A program made the translations under genes and the position numbers. From a virus, in IMG/VR virus record IMGVR_UViG_3300031280_000017, positions 1 to 25,450 of that record: DNA of 25,450 bases; one strand, 5' to 3'. Under the pieces are notes generated by a model that saw nothing but the letters and a program-made list of their open reading frames with translations, searched no databases and was not told the DNA's origin. This document shows, piece after piece, positions 1 to 7,760 of the stretch. Positions within the stretch are counted from its first letter, which is position 1, and every line of letters starts with the position of its first letter.

Positions 1-2
1 TG

Positions 3-1382
3 GCCAGGAAGAACGGCAAGAGCACGCTGGGGGCCGGGATCGGGCTGTACCTGCTGACGCTGGATGGGGAGCCGGGGGCGGAGGTTTACAGCGCGGCGAC
101 GAAGCGGGACCAGGCGGCGATCACGCACAGCGAGGCGACGCGGATGGTGAAGGCCTCGCCGGAGTTGCGCAGGCGGGTGGCGATATTCCGGAACAACCTG
201 CACATCCCGGGAACGGCCAGCAAATATGAGCCGCTTTCAGCCGATGCGAGCTCGATGGACGGGCTGAACGTGCACGGGGCGATCGTGGACGAGCTGCACG
301 CGCACAAGACGCGGGAGCTGTGGGACCTGCTGGACACGGCGACGGGCTCGCGACGGCAGCCGCTGATGTTCGCGATCACGACGGCGGGATTCGACCGGGA
401 GTCGATCTGCTTCAAACAGCACGAGTACACGGAGAAGGTGCTGGAGCAGGTGATCGAGGACGATTCGTTCTTTGGGATCATCTTCACGCTGGACAAGGCG
501 GATGGCGACCATCCGGAGGATGCGTGGGAAGACGAGACGGTATGGGTGAAGTCGAATCCGAACCTGGGCGTCTCGAAAAAGTGGGACGATATGCGGCGCA
601 AGGCGCAGCGGGCGAAGGAGATGCCGAGCGCGCTGAACGCGTTCCTGCGGCGGGAGCTGAACGTGTGGACGCAGGCGGAGACGAAGTGGGTGCCGTGGGA
701 TGCGTGGAAGGCGTGCGGGAAGGCGGTGGACGCCGAGGGGCTGCGGGGGCGGACGGGTTACGGCGGGCTGGACCTTTCGAGCAACACGGACATCACGGCG
801 TGGGTGATGATGTTCCCACCGCAGTCGGAGGAGGACGATTACCAGGTGCTGTGCCGATTTTTCATCCCGGAGGAGGCGATGCACGAGCGGACGCACCGGG
901 ACCGGGTGCCGTACGAGGCGTGGGTGCGGCAGGGGTACATCTTCGCGACGCCGGGGAACGTGATCGATTACGCGTTCGTCCTGCACCAGATCGACGAGGA
1001 TATGCAGGCCTACGACATCCCGGAGGTGGCGTTCGACCGGTGGGGGGCGACGAAGATTCAGACGGAGCTGACGGAGCTGGGCGGGGAGGATTTCCTGGTG
1101 CAGTTCGGGCAGGGGTTCCGATCGATGAGCCCGCCGATGAAGGAGCTGGAGAAGATCATCCTGGCTGAAAAGCTGGCGCACGGAGGGAACCCGGTGCTGA
1201 CGTGGATGGCGGACAACCTGGTGGCCAGGCAGGACCCGGCGGGGAACATCAAGCCGGACAAGGAGAAGTCAACGGAAAAAATTGACGGGATGGTGGCGCT
1301 GATTATGGGGCTGGACCGGGCGGTGCGGCACCAGAAGAAGGCGCGGAGTGTGTACGAGGAGCGGGGTTTGGAGGTGGTATGA
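3..1382 (+). CDS. terL: Phage terminase large subunit (5' partial)
   Basis: This is the ATPase-nuclease motor that cuts concatemeric phage DNA and pumps it through the portal. The window opens inside the gene: the frame is open from base 3 and begins at the Walker A-like loop ARKNGKST (bases 3-26), so only the extreme N-terminus is missing. ATPase features follow in order: EVYSAATKRDQA, the Walker B segment IVDELHAH (Asp codon 288, Glu codon 291) and the coupling motif ITTAG. The C-terminal nuclease half carries YGGLDLSSNTDITAW with the first metal-binding Asp, and a later VAFDRWGA segment with another candidate acid. Together these match the Terminase_1 type found with HK97-like heads. The ATG at 144 is internal, since it lies after Walker A. 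The stop overlaps the next gene by four bases (ATGA), indicating translational coupling. The small terminase is presumably upstream, outside the window. Confidence 0.96.
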   Translation, partial: ARKNGKSTLGAGIGLYLLTLDGEPGAEVYSAATKRDQAAITHSEATRMVKASPELRRRVAIFRNNLHIPGTASKYEPLSADASSMDGLNVHGAIVDELHAHKTRELWDLLDTATGSRRQPLMFAITTAGFDRESICFKQHEYTEKVLEQVIEDDSFFGIIFTLDKADGDHPEDAWEDETVWVKSNPNLGVSKKWDDMRRKAQRAKEMPSALNAFLRRELNVWTQAETKWVPWDAWKACGKAVDAEGLRGRTGYGGLDLSSNTDITAWVMMFPPQSEEDDYQVLCRFFIPEEAMHERTHRDRVPYEAWVRQGYIFATPGNVIDYAFVLHQIDEDMQAYDIPEVAFDRWGATKIQTELTELGGEDFLVQFGQGFRSMSPPMKELEKIILAEKLAHGGNPVLTWMADNLVARQDPAGNIKPDKEKSTEKIDGMVALIMGLDRAVRHQKKARSVYEERGLEVV

Positions 1383-2851
1383 GCGGGCAGGCTATCGTGT
1401 CGCTGGCGATCACTCCGAGGGTGATCAGGGTGGGGGAGATGGTGACGGCGACGGCGTGCTCTGCGGTGGGGCTGACTCACGTCGCGTTTTCTGTCGTTTT
1501 TGGCGACACGGTTTATCCGTTCGATATCACGAAGATGTGGAAGAGTGGCGGCGGCCTGCACTACTGGAGGACCGAGTTCCGGGTGAACGATCCTGGTGAG
1601 CATTCTGTGAGGGTGGTGAGTGACAGCGCGGAGGCCAGTGTGAGTTTCGAGGTGATGGCGCCCAGGGGGAAGCCGCGGGAGCCGTACGAGCGGACGTACG
1701 TGCTGCTACCGCCCAAGGCGGATGCGGAATGGGCGCGAGCGGTGGTGGAGGCAACGTGGGACGAGCATCGGTACACGCTGGGCGGGAGTGCGGACGACGC
1801 GGGGATCGGCGACCTAGACGTGCGGCGGGTGATGCTAGTGAATGCGGCGGGTTGGGGCGGCGAGCGGGTGATGCGTGAGTGGTACGCAGAGTGGTACCCG
1901 GGTGTGGATCTATCGTTTGTGAACGCGGATTCGCCGGAGCAGTTGAAGCGGGTGCTGGGGCTGCCGGGGGCGCATCACGATGCGCCCTTACAAGTGGGCT
2001 TGCACGATGAGGCGGGTGGGGCGGATATGGCCAGCCACGGGATGAAGGGTGTGTGCCTGGTGCACGCGGTGGTGCAGCGGGAGGCGCGGAAGCTGGATTT
2101 CCGTCCCCTGCAGGATGCGGGGATCACGGTGATCTGCCGATTGGGCTGGGGGTACGCGGATGGGACGGGGACGCTGCCGAGACCGGCGGACAAGGAGGCG
2201 TTCATCGACGCGGCGGCCGGGACGATCCTGCAGGCGGATGGGGTGGATTATTTCCACGTGGGCAATGAGCCGAACAACCCGGGCGAGTGGCCAGGCGGCC
2301 CGGGCGGGTACGCGCTGACGGCGGATTACGTGGTGGAGATCTACAACGCGCTGTGGTACCTGGTGGGCAAGCGGGCGAAATTGGGGCCTCCTCCGATCGA
2401 TCCTTATTTCGGGCCGGGGTCGGACAACGGGGATTATTGGGCGCACATCATCGAATACATCGCGGGGGCGGACGCGATCTTTTTGCACGCCAAGACGCAG
2501 TCGAACCTGGTGGCGCAGGTGTGGTCGATGGAGAAATTCGCGGATGAGCCGCTGTGGTGGCAGTATTTGCACCTGCGGACGGTGGAGACGGGGAAGGCGA
2601 TCGCGCGGGCGCGGTTCTGGGACGCGCCGGTGTTCGTGACGGAGTGCAATCCACAGCGGCGGGGGGATGGATCGCTGGGGTGGGAGGCGCAGAACCTGGC
2701 GTGGATCCACGAGGCGTGCGCGTATTTGCGGGAGCAGGAGGTCGCCGGGGTGGCGTTCTACCGGTACGAGTTGGCGGGGGACCAGGCGGGGTTCGGGCTG
2801 GAGGATAAGCCGGTGATCCTGGAGGCGATCCGGGCCGAGGCTGGAGATTAG
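1379..2851 (+). CDS. Clan GH-A-like glycoside hydrolase with N-terminal Ig-like domain
   Basis: This 490-residue protein starts in the ATGA overlap with the terminase stop. Residues 1 to about 100 look like an immunoglobulin-type beta domain: alternating beta strands ending in DPGEHSVRVVSDSAEASVSF. From about residue 105 onward it looks like a TIM barrel. VGNEPNNPGEW puts Glu297 directly after Asn, the usual acid/base position at the end of strand beta-4 in clan GH-A. PVFVTECNPQ places Glu422 as the candidate nucleophile at the end of beta-7. The 125-residue spacing fits the clan. The family suggests retaining glycosidase activity, but the substrate cannot be read. A hairpin repeat is inserted in frame (bases 1968-1991, giving AHHDAP). 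There is no signal peptide. Its place between terminase and portal is unusual; it could be a virion-borne depolymerase or a lysis enzyme, since no classical endolysin is visible. Confidence 0.72.
   Translation: MSGQAIVSLAITPRVIRVGEMVTATACSAVGLTHVAFSVVFGDTVYPFDITKMWKSGGGLHYWRTEFRVNDPGEHSVRVVSDSAEASVSFEVMAPRGKPREPYERTYVLLPPKADAEWARAVVEATWDEHRYTLGGSADDAGIGDLDVRRVMLVNAAGWGGERVMREWYAEWYPGVDLSFVNADSPEQLKRVLGLPGAHHDAPLQVGLHDEAGGADMASHGMKGVCLVHAVVQREARKLDFRPLQDAGITVICRLGWGYADGTGTLPRPADKEAFIDAAAGTILQADGVDYFHVGNEPNNPGEWPGGPGGYALTADYVVEIYNALWYLVGKRAKLGPPPIDPYFGPGSDNGDYWAHIIEYIAGADAIFLHAKTQSNLVAQVWSMEKFADEPLWWQYLHLRTVETGKAIARARFWDAPVFVTECNPQRRGDGSLGWEAQNLAWIHEACAYLREQEVAGVAFYRYELAGDQAGFGLEDKPVILEAIRAEAGD
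1968..1991 (+). repeat. Hairpin repeat inserted within the glycosidase gene
   Basis: One copy of the window's palindromic family: 5' arm GGGCGCAT, loop CACG, 3' arm ATGCGCCC. It is followed by TTAC instead of the usual CTAC. It is read in frame as AHHDAPL and adds no stop codon. It lies in the loop after the predicted VLGLPG segment, a place where an insertion could be tolerated. Confidence 0.85.
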
Positions 2852-2869
2852 AGATTGGAGACTAGAGAT
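2841..2869 (+). repeat. Low-complexity GGAGA/TTAGAGA spacer with ribosome binding site
   Basis: The junction between the glycosidase stop and the next start is made of near-repeats of GGAGATTAGAGATT / GGAGACTAGAGAT. The repeat supplies both the TAG stop of the upstream gene and the GGAG (2857-2860) that serves the ATG at 2870 at 9-nt spacing. It looks like a small spacer repeat in a different style from the hairpin family. Confidence 0.5.
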
Positions 2870-3394
2870 ATGGATATTGAGCGAATGACGGTCAAGGAGT
2901 TCCGCGAGTTCGGTTTTCTCCAGGAATTGAATCGCCAATTTTTGCATCCGCTGGGCTTGGCATTGGAGGTCATTATCGATGAGGAAGATGGCAGCGAGAG
3001 ATTCGGCGAGGTGTGGGATTACCGTTGCGATCCAGAAGGAATCAGGTTTGCCGAATTTAGCGTGGATGAGATGGAGCGAGGCCTGCGAATCAAGGAGCTG
3101 CAGGAAGAAAAGGGCAAAACTCGGAGATCCCATCTTGGCTATATCATCCAACCATTTGTGGAGGTTCAGCCATTAGTTGAGGGCGAGGGGAAACATAGGT
3201 GCGAACCGGGTTACGACTTCGACGAGGAGAGGCAGGTTTTCCCATCGGCGGGTTTCGGCGCGGCGATAATCGCGTGCTACGAGGATGAAGAGGGAAAATT
3301 GTGGGCCGTGAATAGTGAGTATTGCATACAGGTGAACTTTTGCCCATTCTGCGGATATGCGGCCAGGGAGCAGGTGGAATGGAAACCTTCTTGA
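2870..3394 (+). CDS. Phage protein of unknown function with C-terminal CxxC
   Basis: This 174-residue protein has no assigned function. The ATG at 2870 is preferred over the TTG at 2855 because GGAG sits 9 nt upstream. Residues 1 to about 60 (MTVKEFREFGFLQELNRQ, then FLHPLGLALEV and VWDYRCDPEGI) resemble a conserved segment I associate with small phage accessory proteins. The middle is charged and coil-like (VDEMERGLRIKELQEEKGK). The C-terminus has CIQVNFCPFCGYAA, one CxxC pair plus an extra Cys that could bind metal. Base composition is clearly lower in GC than in the neighbours, and codon use is mixed rather than G-ending, which suggests later acquisition. The end overlaps the start of the following small gene by 16 bases. 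It could be a fusion of two small phage modules. Confidence 0.7.
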   Translation: MDIERMTVKEFREFGFLQELNRQFLHPLGLALEVIIDEEDGSERFGEVWDYRCDPEGIRFAEFSVDEMERGLRIKELQEEKGKTRRSHLGYIIQPFVEVQPLVEGEGKHRCEPGYDFDEERQVFPSAGFGAAIIACYEDEEGKLWAVNSEYCIQVNFCPFCGYAAREQVEWKPS

Positions 3395-3600
3395 TGCACT
3401 TGCGATATCCGGTGCTGAGGCGGGTGATCGTGAACACGAAGACGGGCAAGGCGTTCCGGGGGGTGCTGTGGCGCAGGCGCTGGGGGTACGTGGTGCTGCG
3501 CGGTGCGGAGCTGCTGAAGGGTCGCGGGGAGACGGTGCCGGTGACTGGCGAGGTGGTGATCCCGGCCGATAACGTGGATTTCATCCAGGTGGTGGCATAG
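3379..3600 (+). CDS. Small beta-rich phage protein, possibly Sm-like fold
   Basis: This 73-residue protein starts at ATG 3379, with AGGGAG (3365-3370) 8 nt upstream; ATG 3394 is an alternative. After a short leader (METFLMHLRYPVLRR) the chain looks like five short beta strands: VIVNTKTGKAFRGVLWRRR, YVVLRGAELL, ETVPVTGEVVIPADNVDFIQVV. This order resembles the Sm1/Sm2 pattern of LSm/Hfq proteins (strand, G-x-L turn, hydrophobic strand, then a final GEVVI...NVxFI). The resemblance is my pattern match, not a database result. Small proteins of this size commonly sit between terminase and portal in tailed phages. The role is unknown. Its stop codon's last base is the first base of a hairpin repeat. 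Confidence 0.7.
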   Translation: METFLMHLRYPVLRRVIVNTKTGKAFRGVLWRRRWGYVVLRGAELLKGRGETVPVTGEVVIPADNVDFIQVVA

Positions 3601-3646
3601 GGCGCATCACGATGCGCCCCTACAGGGGGGCACGATGCGCCCCTAC
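3600..3646 (+). repeat. Two hairpin repeats upstream of the portal gene
   Basis: A complete copy (3600-3623: arms GGGCGCAT/ATGCGCCC, loop CACG, then CTAC) begins on the last base of the preceding stop codon. It is followed by a 5'-truncated copy ending CGCCCCTAC near 3645. The G-run directly after the second CTAC forms the ribosome binding site of the portal start at 3658. Confidence 0.9.
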
Positions 3647-3657
3647 AGGGGGATGGG

Positions 3658-5697
3658 ATGACGGTCGTGCAGAGCGGTTTGACGTTGGTGGATGCGACGC
3701 CATGGTGGCAGTTGTCGGGCAGCACGGGCAGCCTGACGCTGTACGATCAGTACGCGTACGATTACGCGACGATCTACCGGACGCAGCCAAACGTGCGGAC
3801 GTGCGTGGATTTTCTGGCGCGGAATATCGCGCAGTTGGGGCTGCACGTATTCCGGCGGGTGAGCGATACGGACCGGCAGCGACTGCGGGATCATCCGTTG
3901 GCGCGGGTGCTGGCCAGGCCGCTGCCGGAGGACTACAAGGTGACGACTTACAGGCTGATGGAGAGCCTGATGGGCGACCTGGGGGTGTATTTCAACGCGT
4001 TCTGGCTGAAGATACGGGTGGAGGGCGCGGGGGAGGGCGGTTCACGAACCGCCCCTACAGCGGGGTTATTGCGGGTGCCGCCGACGTGGATGACTGTGAG
4101 CGGGGCGCTGGGGCCGACGAAGTACACGGTGACGTTCCCAGGCAAGGCGCCGAAGGAGTACAGGCCGGACCAGGTGGTACATTTTCGGGGCTATGGTCCT
4201 GGTAACAATATCGAGGTGGTGTCGCCGCTTGAGACGCTGCGGCGGGTGCTGGCGGAGGAGCACGCGGCGGGGGATTACCGGGAGCATTTCTGGCAGAACG
4301 CGGCGCGGATCGAGGGCGTGATCGAGCGACCCACTACTGCGCCGGAGTGGAGCGAGGCGGCCCGCAAGCGATTCAGGGAAGAGTTCGGGGCGATCCATAG
4401 CGGCGGAGAGGGCAGCGGCAAGACGGCGATCCTGGAAGAGGGGATGGTGTGGAAGGAGGCGGGGTTCAACGCGCAGGAGAGCGAGTACCTGATGGGTCGC
4501 AAGCTGACGCGGGAGGAGTGCGCGCGGGCGTACCACATCCCGCTGCCGATGGTGGGGATCCTGGATCACGCGACGTTCTCGAACATCAAGGAGCAGCACA
4601 AGAATTTGTACCAGGATGCGCTGGGTCCGTGGCTGGCGATGATCGAGCAGGACGTGGAACTGCAGCTCCTGCCGGAGTTCGAGGATACGAAGGGTGTGTA
4701 CGTGGAGTTCAACATCGCGGAGAAGCTGCAGGGGAGTTTCGACGAGCAGACGGAAGCGTTGCAGAGCGCGGTGGGGCGGCCGTGGATGACGGCGAACGAG
4801 GCGCGGGCGCGGTTCAATATGCCGAGTATGGGCGGGGACGCGGACCGGCTGGTGACGCCGCTGAACGTGCTGGTGGGGGGGCAGGCGTCGCCCAGGGATG
4901 TCGATGGAGCACAGGGCGCGTCACGGGGCGATTCACAGGGCGTGTCACGGGGCGATTCACAGGGCGCATCACAGGGCGATTCGCGAATCGCCCCTACGGC
5001 GGCGAAGGCGCTGGACGTGCACAACGGGGAGTTGCGGGAGCGGCACGAGGAAAAGTGGCGGGCGGCGCTGATGCGGCATTACAGGCGGCAGGAGGCGGCG
5101 ATTGTGGGCCGGGTAGAGGAGGGCGCGTCGCGACGCGCCCCTACGGATGCGAAGGTCGATATCGGGGGTGTGTGGTACGACGAGGAGCGCTGGAACCGGG
5201 AGCTGTACGAGGACCTACTACCGCTAAACGTGCTAACGGCGATGGCGTGGGCCGAGCTGGCGGCCGGGGCGCTGGATGCGGAGGTGGACATCGAGCGGAT
5301 GATGGCGTGGCTGCGCGAGCACAGCCGGGTCCAGGCGGCGTATATCAACGGGTACACGCGGGATCAATTGGAAGTCGCGCTACGGGACCCGGAGCCACGA
5401 GAGGCGGCAGGCCGGGTATTTGAATTGGCGCTGACGGTGTGGGCTATCAGAGAGGCCACGAGCGCAGTCACCACGGCGCTGAATTTCGGAGCGGTGGAGG
5501 GGGCGAGCGCGGGTGGGATGCGGTACAAGACGTGGCAGGTGAATAGCTCGAACCCGCGCCCCGATCACGCGGCGCTGAACGGGACGACTGTGGGGATCCG
5601 GGACAAATTCCCGAACGGGCTGCGCTGGCCGGGTGATCCACAGGGTGGGGCTGAGCAGAACGCGAATTGTCAGTGTACGGTGAGGTTTAGTGCGTGA
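3658..5697 (+). CDS. Portal protein fused to MuF-like head morphogenesis domain
   Basis: The portal forms the dodecameric ring at the DNA-entry vertex. Residues 1 to about 415 are HK97-type portal: NVRTCVDFLARNIAQL, DHPLARVLARP, VVHFRGYGPGN, SPLETLRRVLAEE and FSNIKEQHKNLYQDALGPW are recognisable landmarks. Residues about 455-679 match a Mu gpF-like minor head protein, ending in NPRPDHAALNGTTVG and QNANCQCTVRF, the Cys-containing end of that family. In most phages these are two genes. Here the joint is a run of hairpin-derived repeats (residues 419-447), and further single insertions lie at about residues 126-134 and 488-496. The start at 3658 follows a G-rich ribosome binding site. The 679-residue length is explained by the fusion plus insertions. 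Confidence 0.95.
   Translation: MTVVQSGLTLVDATPWWQLSGSTGSLTLYDQYAYDYATIYRTQPNVRTCVDFLARNIAQLGLHVFRRVSDTDRQRLRDHPLARVLARPLPEDYKVTTYRLMESLMGDLGVYFNAFWLKIRVEGAGEGGSRTAPTAGLLRVPPTWMTVSGALGPTKYTVTFPGKAPKEYRPDQVVHFRGYGPGNNIEVVSPLETLRRVLAEEHAAGDYREHFWQNAARIEGVIERPTTAPEWSEAARKRFREEFGAIHSGGEGSGKTAILEEGMVWKEAGFNAQESEYLMGRKLTREECARAYHIPLPMVGILDHATFSNIKEQHKNLYQDALGPWLAMIEQDVELQLLPEFEDTKGVYVEFNIAEKLQGSFDEQTEALQSAVGRPWMTANEARARFNMPSMGGDADRLVTPLNVLVGGQASPRDVDGAQGASRGDSQGVSRGDSQGASQGDSRIAPTAAKALDVHNGELRERHEEKWRAALMRHYRRQEAAIVGRVEEGASRRAPTDAKVDIGGVWYDEERWNRELYEDLLPLNVLTAMAWAELAAGALDAEVDIERMMAWLREHSRVQAAYINGYTRDQLEVALRDPEPREAAGRVFELALTVWAIREATSAVTTALNFGAVEGASAGGMRYKTWQVNSSNPRPDHAALNGTTVGIRDKFPNGLRWPGDPQGGAEQNANCQCTVRFSA
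4035..4058 (+). repeat. Hairpin repeat in the portal domain
   Basis: Arms GGGCGGTT/AACCGCCC around loop CACG, then CTAC. Read as GGSRTAPT. The arm bases differ from the GCAT version, but both sides have changed together, so the stem is preserved. Confidence 0.9.
4914..4997 (+). repeat. 12-bp tandem array of hairpin left arms at the portal/MuF junction
   Basis: Five 12-bp steps of the type GGGCGnnTCACr precede a complete perfect palindrome (GGGCGATTCG/CGAATCGCCC) plus CTAC. It is read as GASR-GDSQ-GVSR-GDSQ-GASQ-GDSR-IAPT. Because the step is 12 bp, the reading frame is kept whatever the copy number. Confidence 0.9.
5121..5144 (+). repeat. Hairpin repeat in the MuF-like domain
   Basis: Perfect palindrome with arms GGGCGCGTCG/CGACGCGCCC followed by CTAC, read as GASRRAPT. 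It sits in a charged loop between two predicted helices. Confidence 0.9.
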
Positions 5698-5711
5698 TGA
5701 AGCGTGGTGAA

Positions 5712-5735
5712 GGGCGCATCACGATGCGCCCCTAC
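5712..5735 (+). repeat. Hairpin repeat upstream of the prohead protease gene
   Basis: Complete intergenic copy (arms GGGCGCAT/ATGCGCCC, loop CACG, then CTAC). It lies immediately before the AGGGAGG ribosome binding site of the protease. Confidence 0.9.
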
Positions 5736-5749
5736 CAGGGAGGATGAAG

Positions 5750-6388
5750 ATGGAACGCAAGCAAAAGACGTTTACGGGGCGGGTGGAGCTGAAGGATGAC
5801 GGCGAGGAAGGGACTTTCCGGTCGGTGTTCGCGACGCTGAACGTGATCGATCTCGATGGGGACGTGACGCCGCCGGGCGCCTTCACCGATGGCCAGGAGG
5901 TGATGGTCGAGGGCTGGAACCACGATTACGGCCTGCCACCGGGCAAGGGCGTGATTCACTCCGACGAGGAGGAGGCGTGGATCGACGGGCGCTTCTTCCT
6001 GGAGACGGACCAGGGACGGAATCACTACAACACGCTGAAGGCCCTGGCTGGATTGGAAGAGTGGTCGTACACGTTCACGATCGAGGAGGGCCAGGCGGGC
6101 CAGTTCGAGGGGGAGGACGTATACTTCCTCAACGCGCTGGACGTGTGGGGCGTAGCGCCGGTGACGCGCGGCGCGGGGATCGGGACGCGGACGGTGGCGC
6201 TAAAGAGCAGCGGGTTGACGGACGACGAGATCGCGGGCGTGCGAGCGTTGTTGAAGGAAAGAGAGAAAGCGCCGGGCGATACTGAAGGCCAGGCCGAGGC
6301 GGGCGATCCGCCTGGCGAGCCGAGCGGTATGCCTGCGAGCGATGTATTGTTACAGATCGAGATTCTAAAGTTGCAAGCGGAAGGTTAG
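5750..6388 (+). CDS. HK97-family prohead protease
   Basis: This is the serine protease that trims scaffold and capsid delta domains during prohead maturation. It is 212 residues from ATG 5750. The ATG at 5744 is less likely because AGGGAGG ends directly against it, whereas 5750 has a normal 6-nt spacing. Family landmarks are FRSVFATLNVIDLDGDVTPPGAF, the histidine in GWNHDYGLPPGKG (His58) and the serine in EEWSYTF (Ser106), matching the His/Ser pair of Caudovirales prohead proteases. ALDVWGVAPVTRGA corresponds to the conserved strand after it. The C-terminus from about residue 155 is acidic, Pro/Gly-rich and probably flexible. The gene sits directly upstream of the capsid gene, as expected. 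No separate scaffold gene is visible; the capsid N-terminus probably fills that role. Confidence 0.95.
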   Translation: MERKQKTFTGRVELKDDGEEGTFRSVFATLNVIDLDGDVTPPGAFTDGQEVMVEGWNHDYGLPPGKGVIHSDEEEAWIDGRFFLETDQGRNHYNTLKALAGLEEWSYTFTIEEGQAGQFEGEDVYFLNALDVWGVAPVTRGAGIGTRTVALKSSGLTDDEIAGVRALLKEREKAPGDTEGQAEAGDPPGEPSGMPASDVLLQIEILKLQAEG

Positions 6389-6422
6389 GGTCAAAACAGT
6401 TTTCAAATAATGGAGGTGTAAG
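6389..6422 (+). promoter_or_regulatory. AT-rich leader and strong ribosome binding site of the capsid gene
   Basis: A 34-base spacer, far richer in A/T than its surroundings, contains the small palindrome AAAACAGTTTT, then AATAATGGAGGTGTAAG. GGAGG (6412-6416) lies 6 nt before GTG 6423. An unstructured A/T-rich leader fits high translation of the major capsid protein. I could not identify a clear promoter. Confidence 0.45.
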
Positions 6423-7718
6423 GTGAGCAAGAAAGAACGGATGCTGACTCTGCTGGGAGATGCAGAGAAGATCACGAAAGCGGCCGAGGAGGAAGAGCGG
6501 GCGCTGAGTGACGAGGAGCGTACCGAGGTCACGAAGCTGATGGGCCAGGCGATGGAGCTGCGCGACGAGATCAAGAGTGACGAGGTCGACGTGGAGCTGA
6601 AGGCGCAACTGGCGGAGCTGCTGGACGGGGTGAAGGAGAGCGACGAGCGCGCGGAGCCGAAGTCGGCAGCGGAGAAGGGAACGATCGGCGAGCAGTTCGT
6701 CAGTTCGGCGGAGTTCAACGCGTGGATGAAACAGGTGGCGCCGAACGGGCAGATCCCGGACGGGATGAAACGGTTCACGTCGCCGCCGGTGAACTTCAAG
6801 GGGCTACTGCGCAAGCTGCTGGTGCAGCGCAAGGACCTGATCACGGGGGCGGACGACACGAGCGCAGGCGCATTCGTGGAGACGGATTACACCGGAATCT
6901 ACGAACCGATCGGATACTGGCCGTTGACGATCCGAGACCTGATCTCGGTGGGCACGACGGGAAGCGACCTGGTGGAGTTCGTGCGCCAGACGCAACAGGT
7001 GACAGAAGCGACAACGGTGCCGGAGGCGAACGTGACCGAATACTCCGGGGCGACCGGCGAGATCAGCGGCGAGAAGCCGGAAGGCGCGACGGCGTGGGAA
7101 AAGGTGCAGGAGCCGGTGAAAACGATAGCGGTGTGGATCCCGGCGACGAAACGGGCTCTGGCCGACGTTGGGCAGTTGCGCTCCCTGATCGACCTGGAGC
7201 TGAGGGAGGATCTGGGGCAGGAACTGGAGGATCAACTGCTGAACGGCGACGGCGTGGGCGAGAACTTTACCGGCCTGGCCAACACGGCGGGGACGCTGGT
7301 GCAGGCGTGGGACACGGACATCCTGAGGACATCCCGGCGGGCGATCACGACCTTGCTGGTGACCGGACGTCAGATCCCTACAGCCTGGGTGCTCAATCCG
7401 GAGGACTGGGAGACGGTGGAGCTGACGCAGGATGCGGAGGACCGGTATTACTACGGTGGGCCGCTGGCGCAGGCTACACCCCGGTTGTGGGGCGTGCCGA
7501 TAGCGCAGAGTTTTTACCAGCCGCAGGGAACGGGTTGGCTGGGGAACTGGCGCAAGGCGAGGCTGTGGGACCGTGAACAGGCGACGATCAGCGTGAGCGA
7601 CAGCCACGAGGATTTCTTCATTCGCAATCTGGTGGCGATCCTGGCCGAGATGCGGGCGGCGTTCGGGGTGATCCGGCCGAGCGCGTTCGTGGAGATGGAT
7701 CTGGAATCCGGGTCGTGA
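6423..7718 (+). CDS. HK97-fold major capsid protein
   Basis: This is the main shell subunit. It is 431 residues from GTG 6423. Residues 1 to about 85 are highly charged and helical (EKITKAAEEEERALSDEERTEV and onward), the coiled-coil delta/scaffold region normally removed by the protease. The mature part contains landmarks of the family: an E-loop/N-arm region leading to SVGTTGSDLVEFVRQT, then EKVQEPVKTIAVWIPATKRAL, LEDQLLNGDGVGENFTGLANTAG, AWVLNPEDWETVE, LWGVPIAQSF and the closing FFIRNLVAILAEMRAAFGVIRPSAFV. There is no repeat insertion, in contrast to neighbouring genes. An Ig-like or other decoration domain is not present. If the cassette downstream modifies the virion, this protein is an obvious candidate acceptor, but that is inference only. 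Confidence 0.97.
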   Translation: MSKKERMLTLLGDAEKITKAAEEEERALSDEERTEVTKLMGQAMELRDEIKSDEVDVELKAQLAELLDGVKESDERAEPKSAAEKGTIGEQFVSSAEFNAWMKQVAPNGQIPDGMKRFTSPPVNFKGLLRKLLVQRKDLITGADDTSAGAFVETDYTGIYEPIGYWPLTIRDLISVGTTGSDLVEFVRQTQQVTEATTVPEANVTEYSGATGEISGEKPEGATAWEKVQEPVKTIAVWIPATKRALADVGQLRSLIDLELREDLGQELEDQLLNGDGVGENFTGLANTAGTLVQAWDTDILRTSRRAITTLLVTGRQIPTAWVLNPEDWETVELTQDAEDRYYYGGPLAQATPRLWGVPIAQSFYQPQGTGWLGNWRKARLWDREQATISVSDSHEDFFIRNLVAILAEMRAAFGVIRPSAFVEMDLESGS

Positions 7719-7760
7719 GTCAACGGATTCTGAACGGATAAACGGATAAACGGATGAACG
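7719..7760 (+). repeat. AACGGAT spacer repeat
   Basis: Directly after the capsid stop come five copies of a short motif, CAACGGATT, GAACGGATA, AACGGATAA, CGGATGAACG and similar. The same motif reappears at 15232-15272 and 15652-15662, each time at a gene boundary. It carries no gene. Confidence 0.75.

Noticed and set aside
1968-1991. Hairpin repeats as rho-independent terminators
   Set aside because: Stems are suitable but no U-tract follows, and several are inside coding sequence, so simple termination is unlikely.
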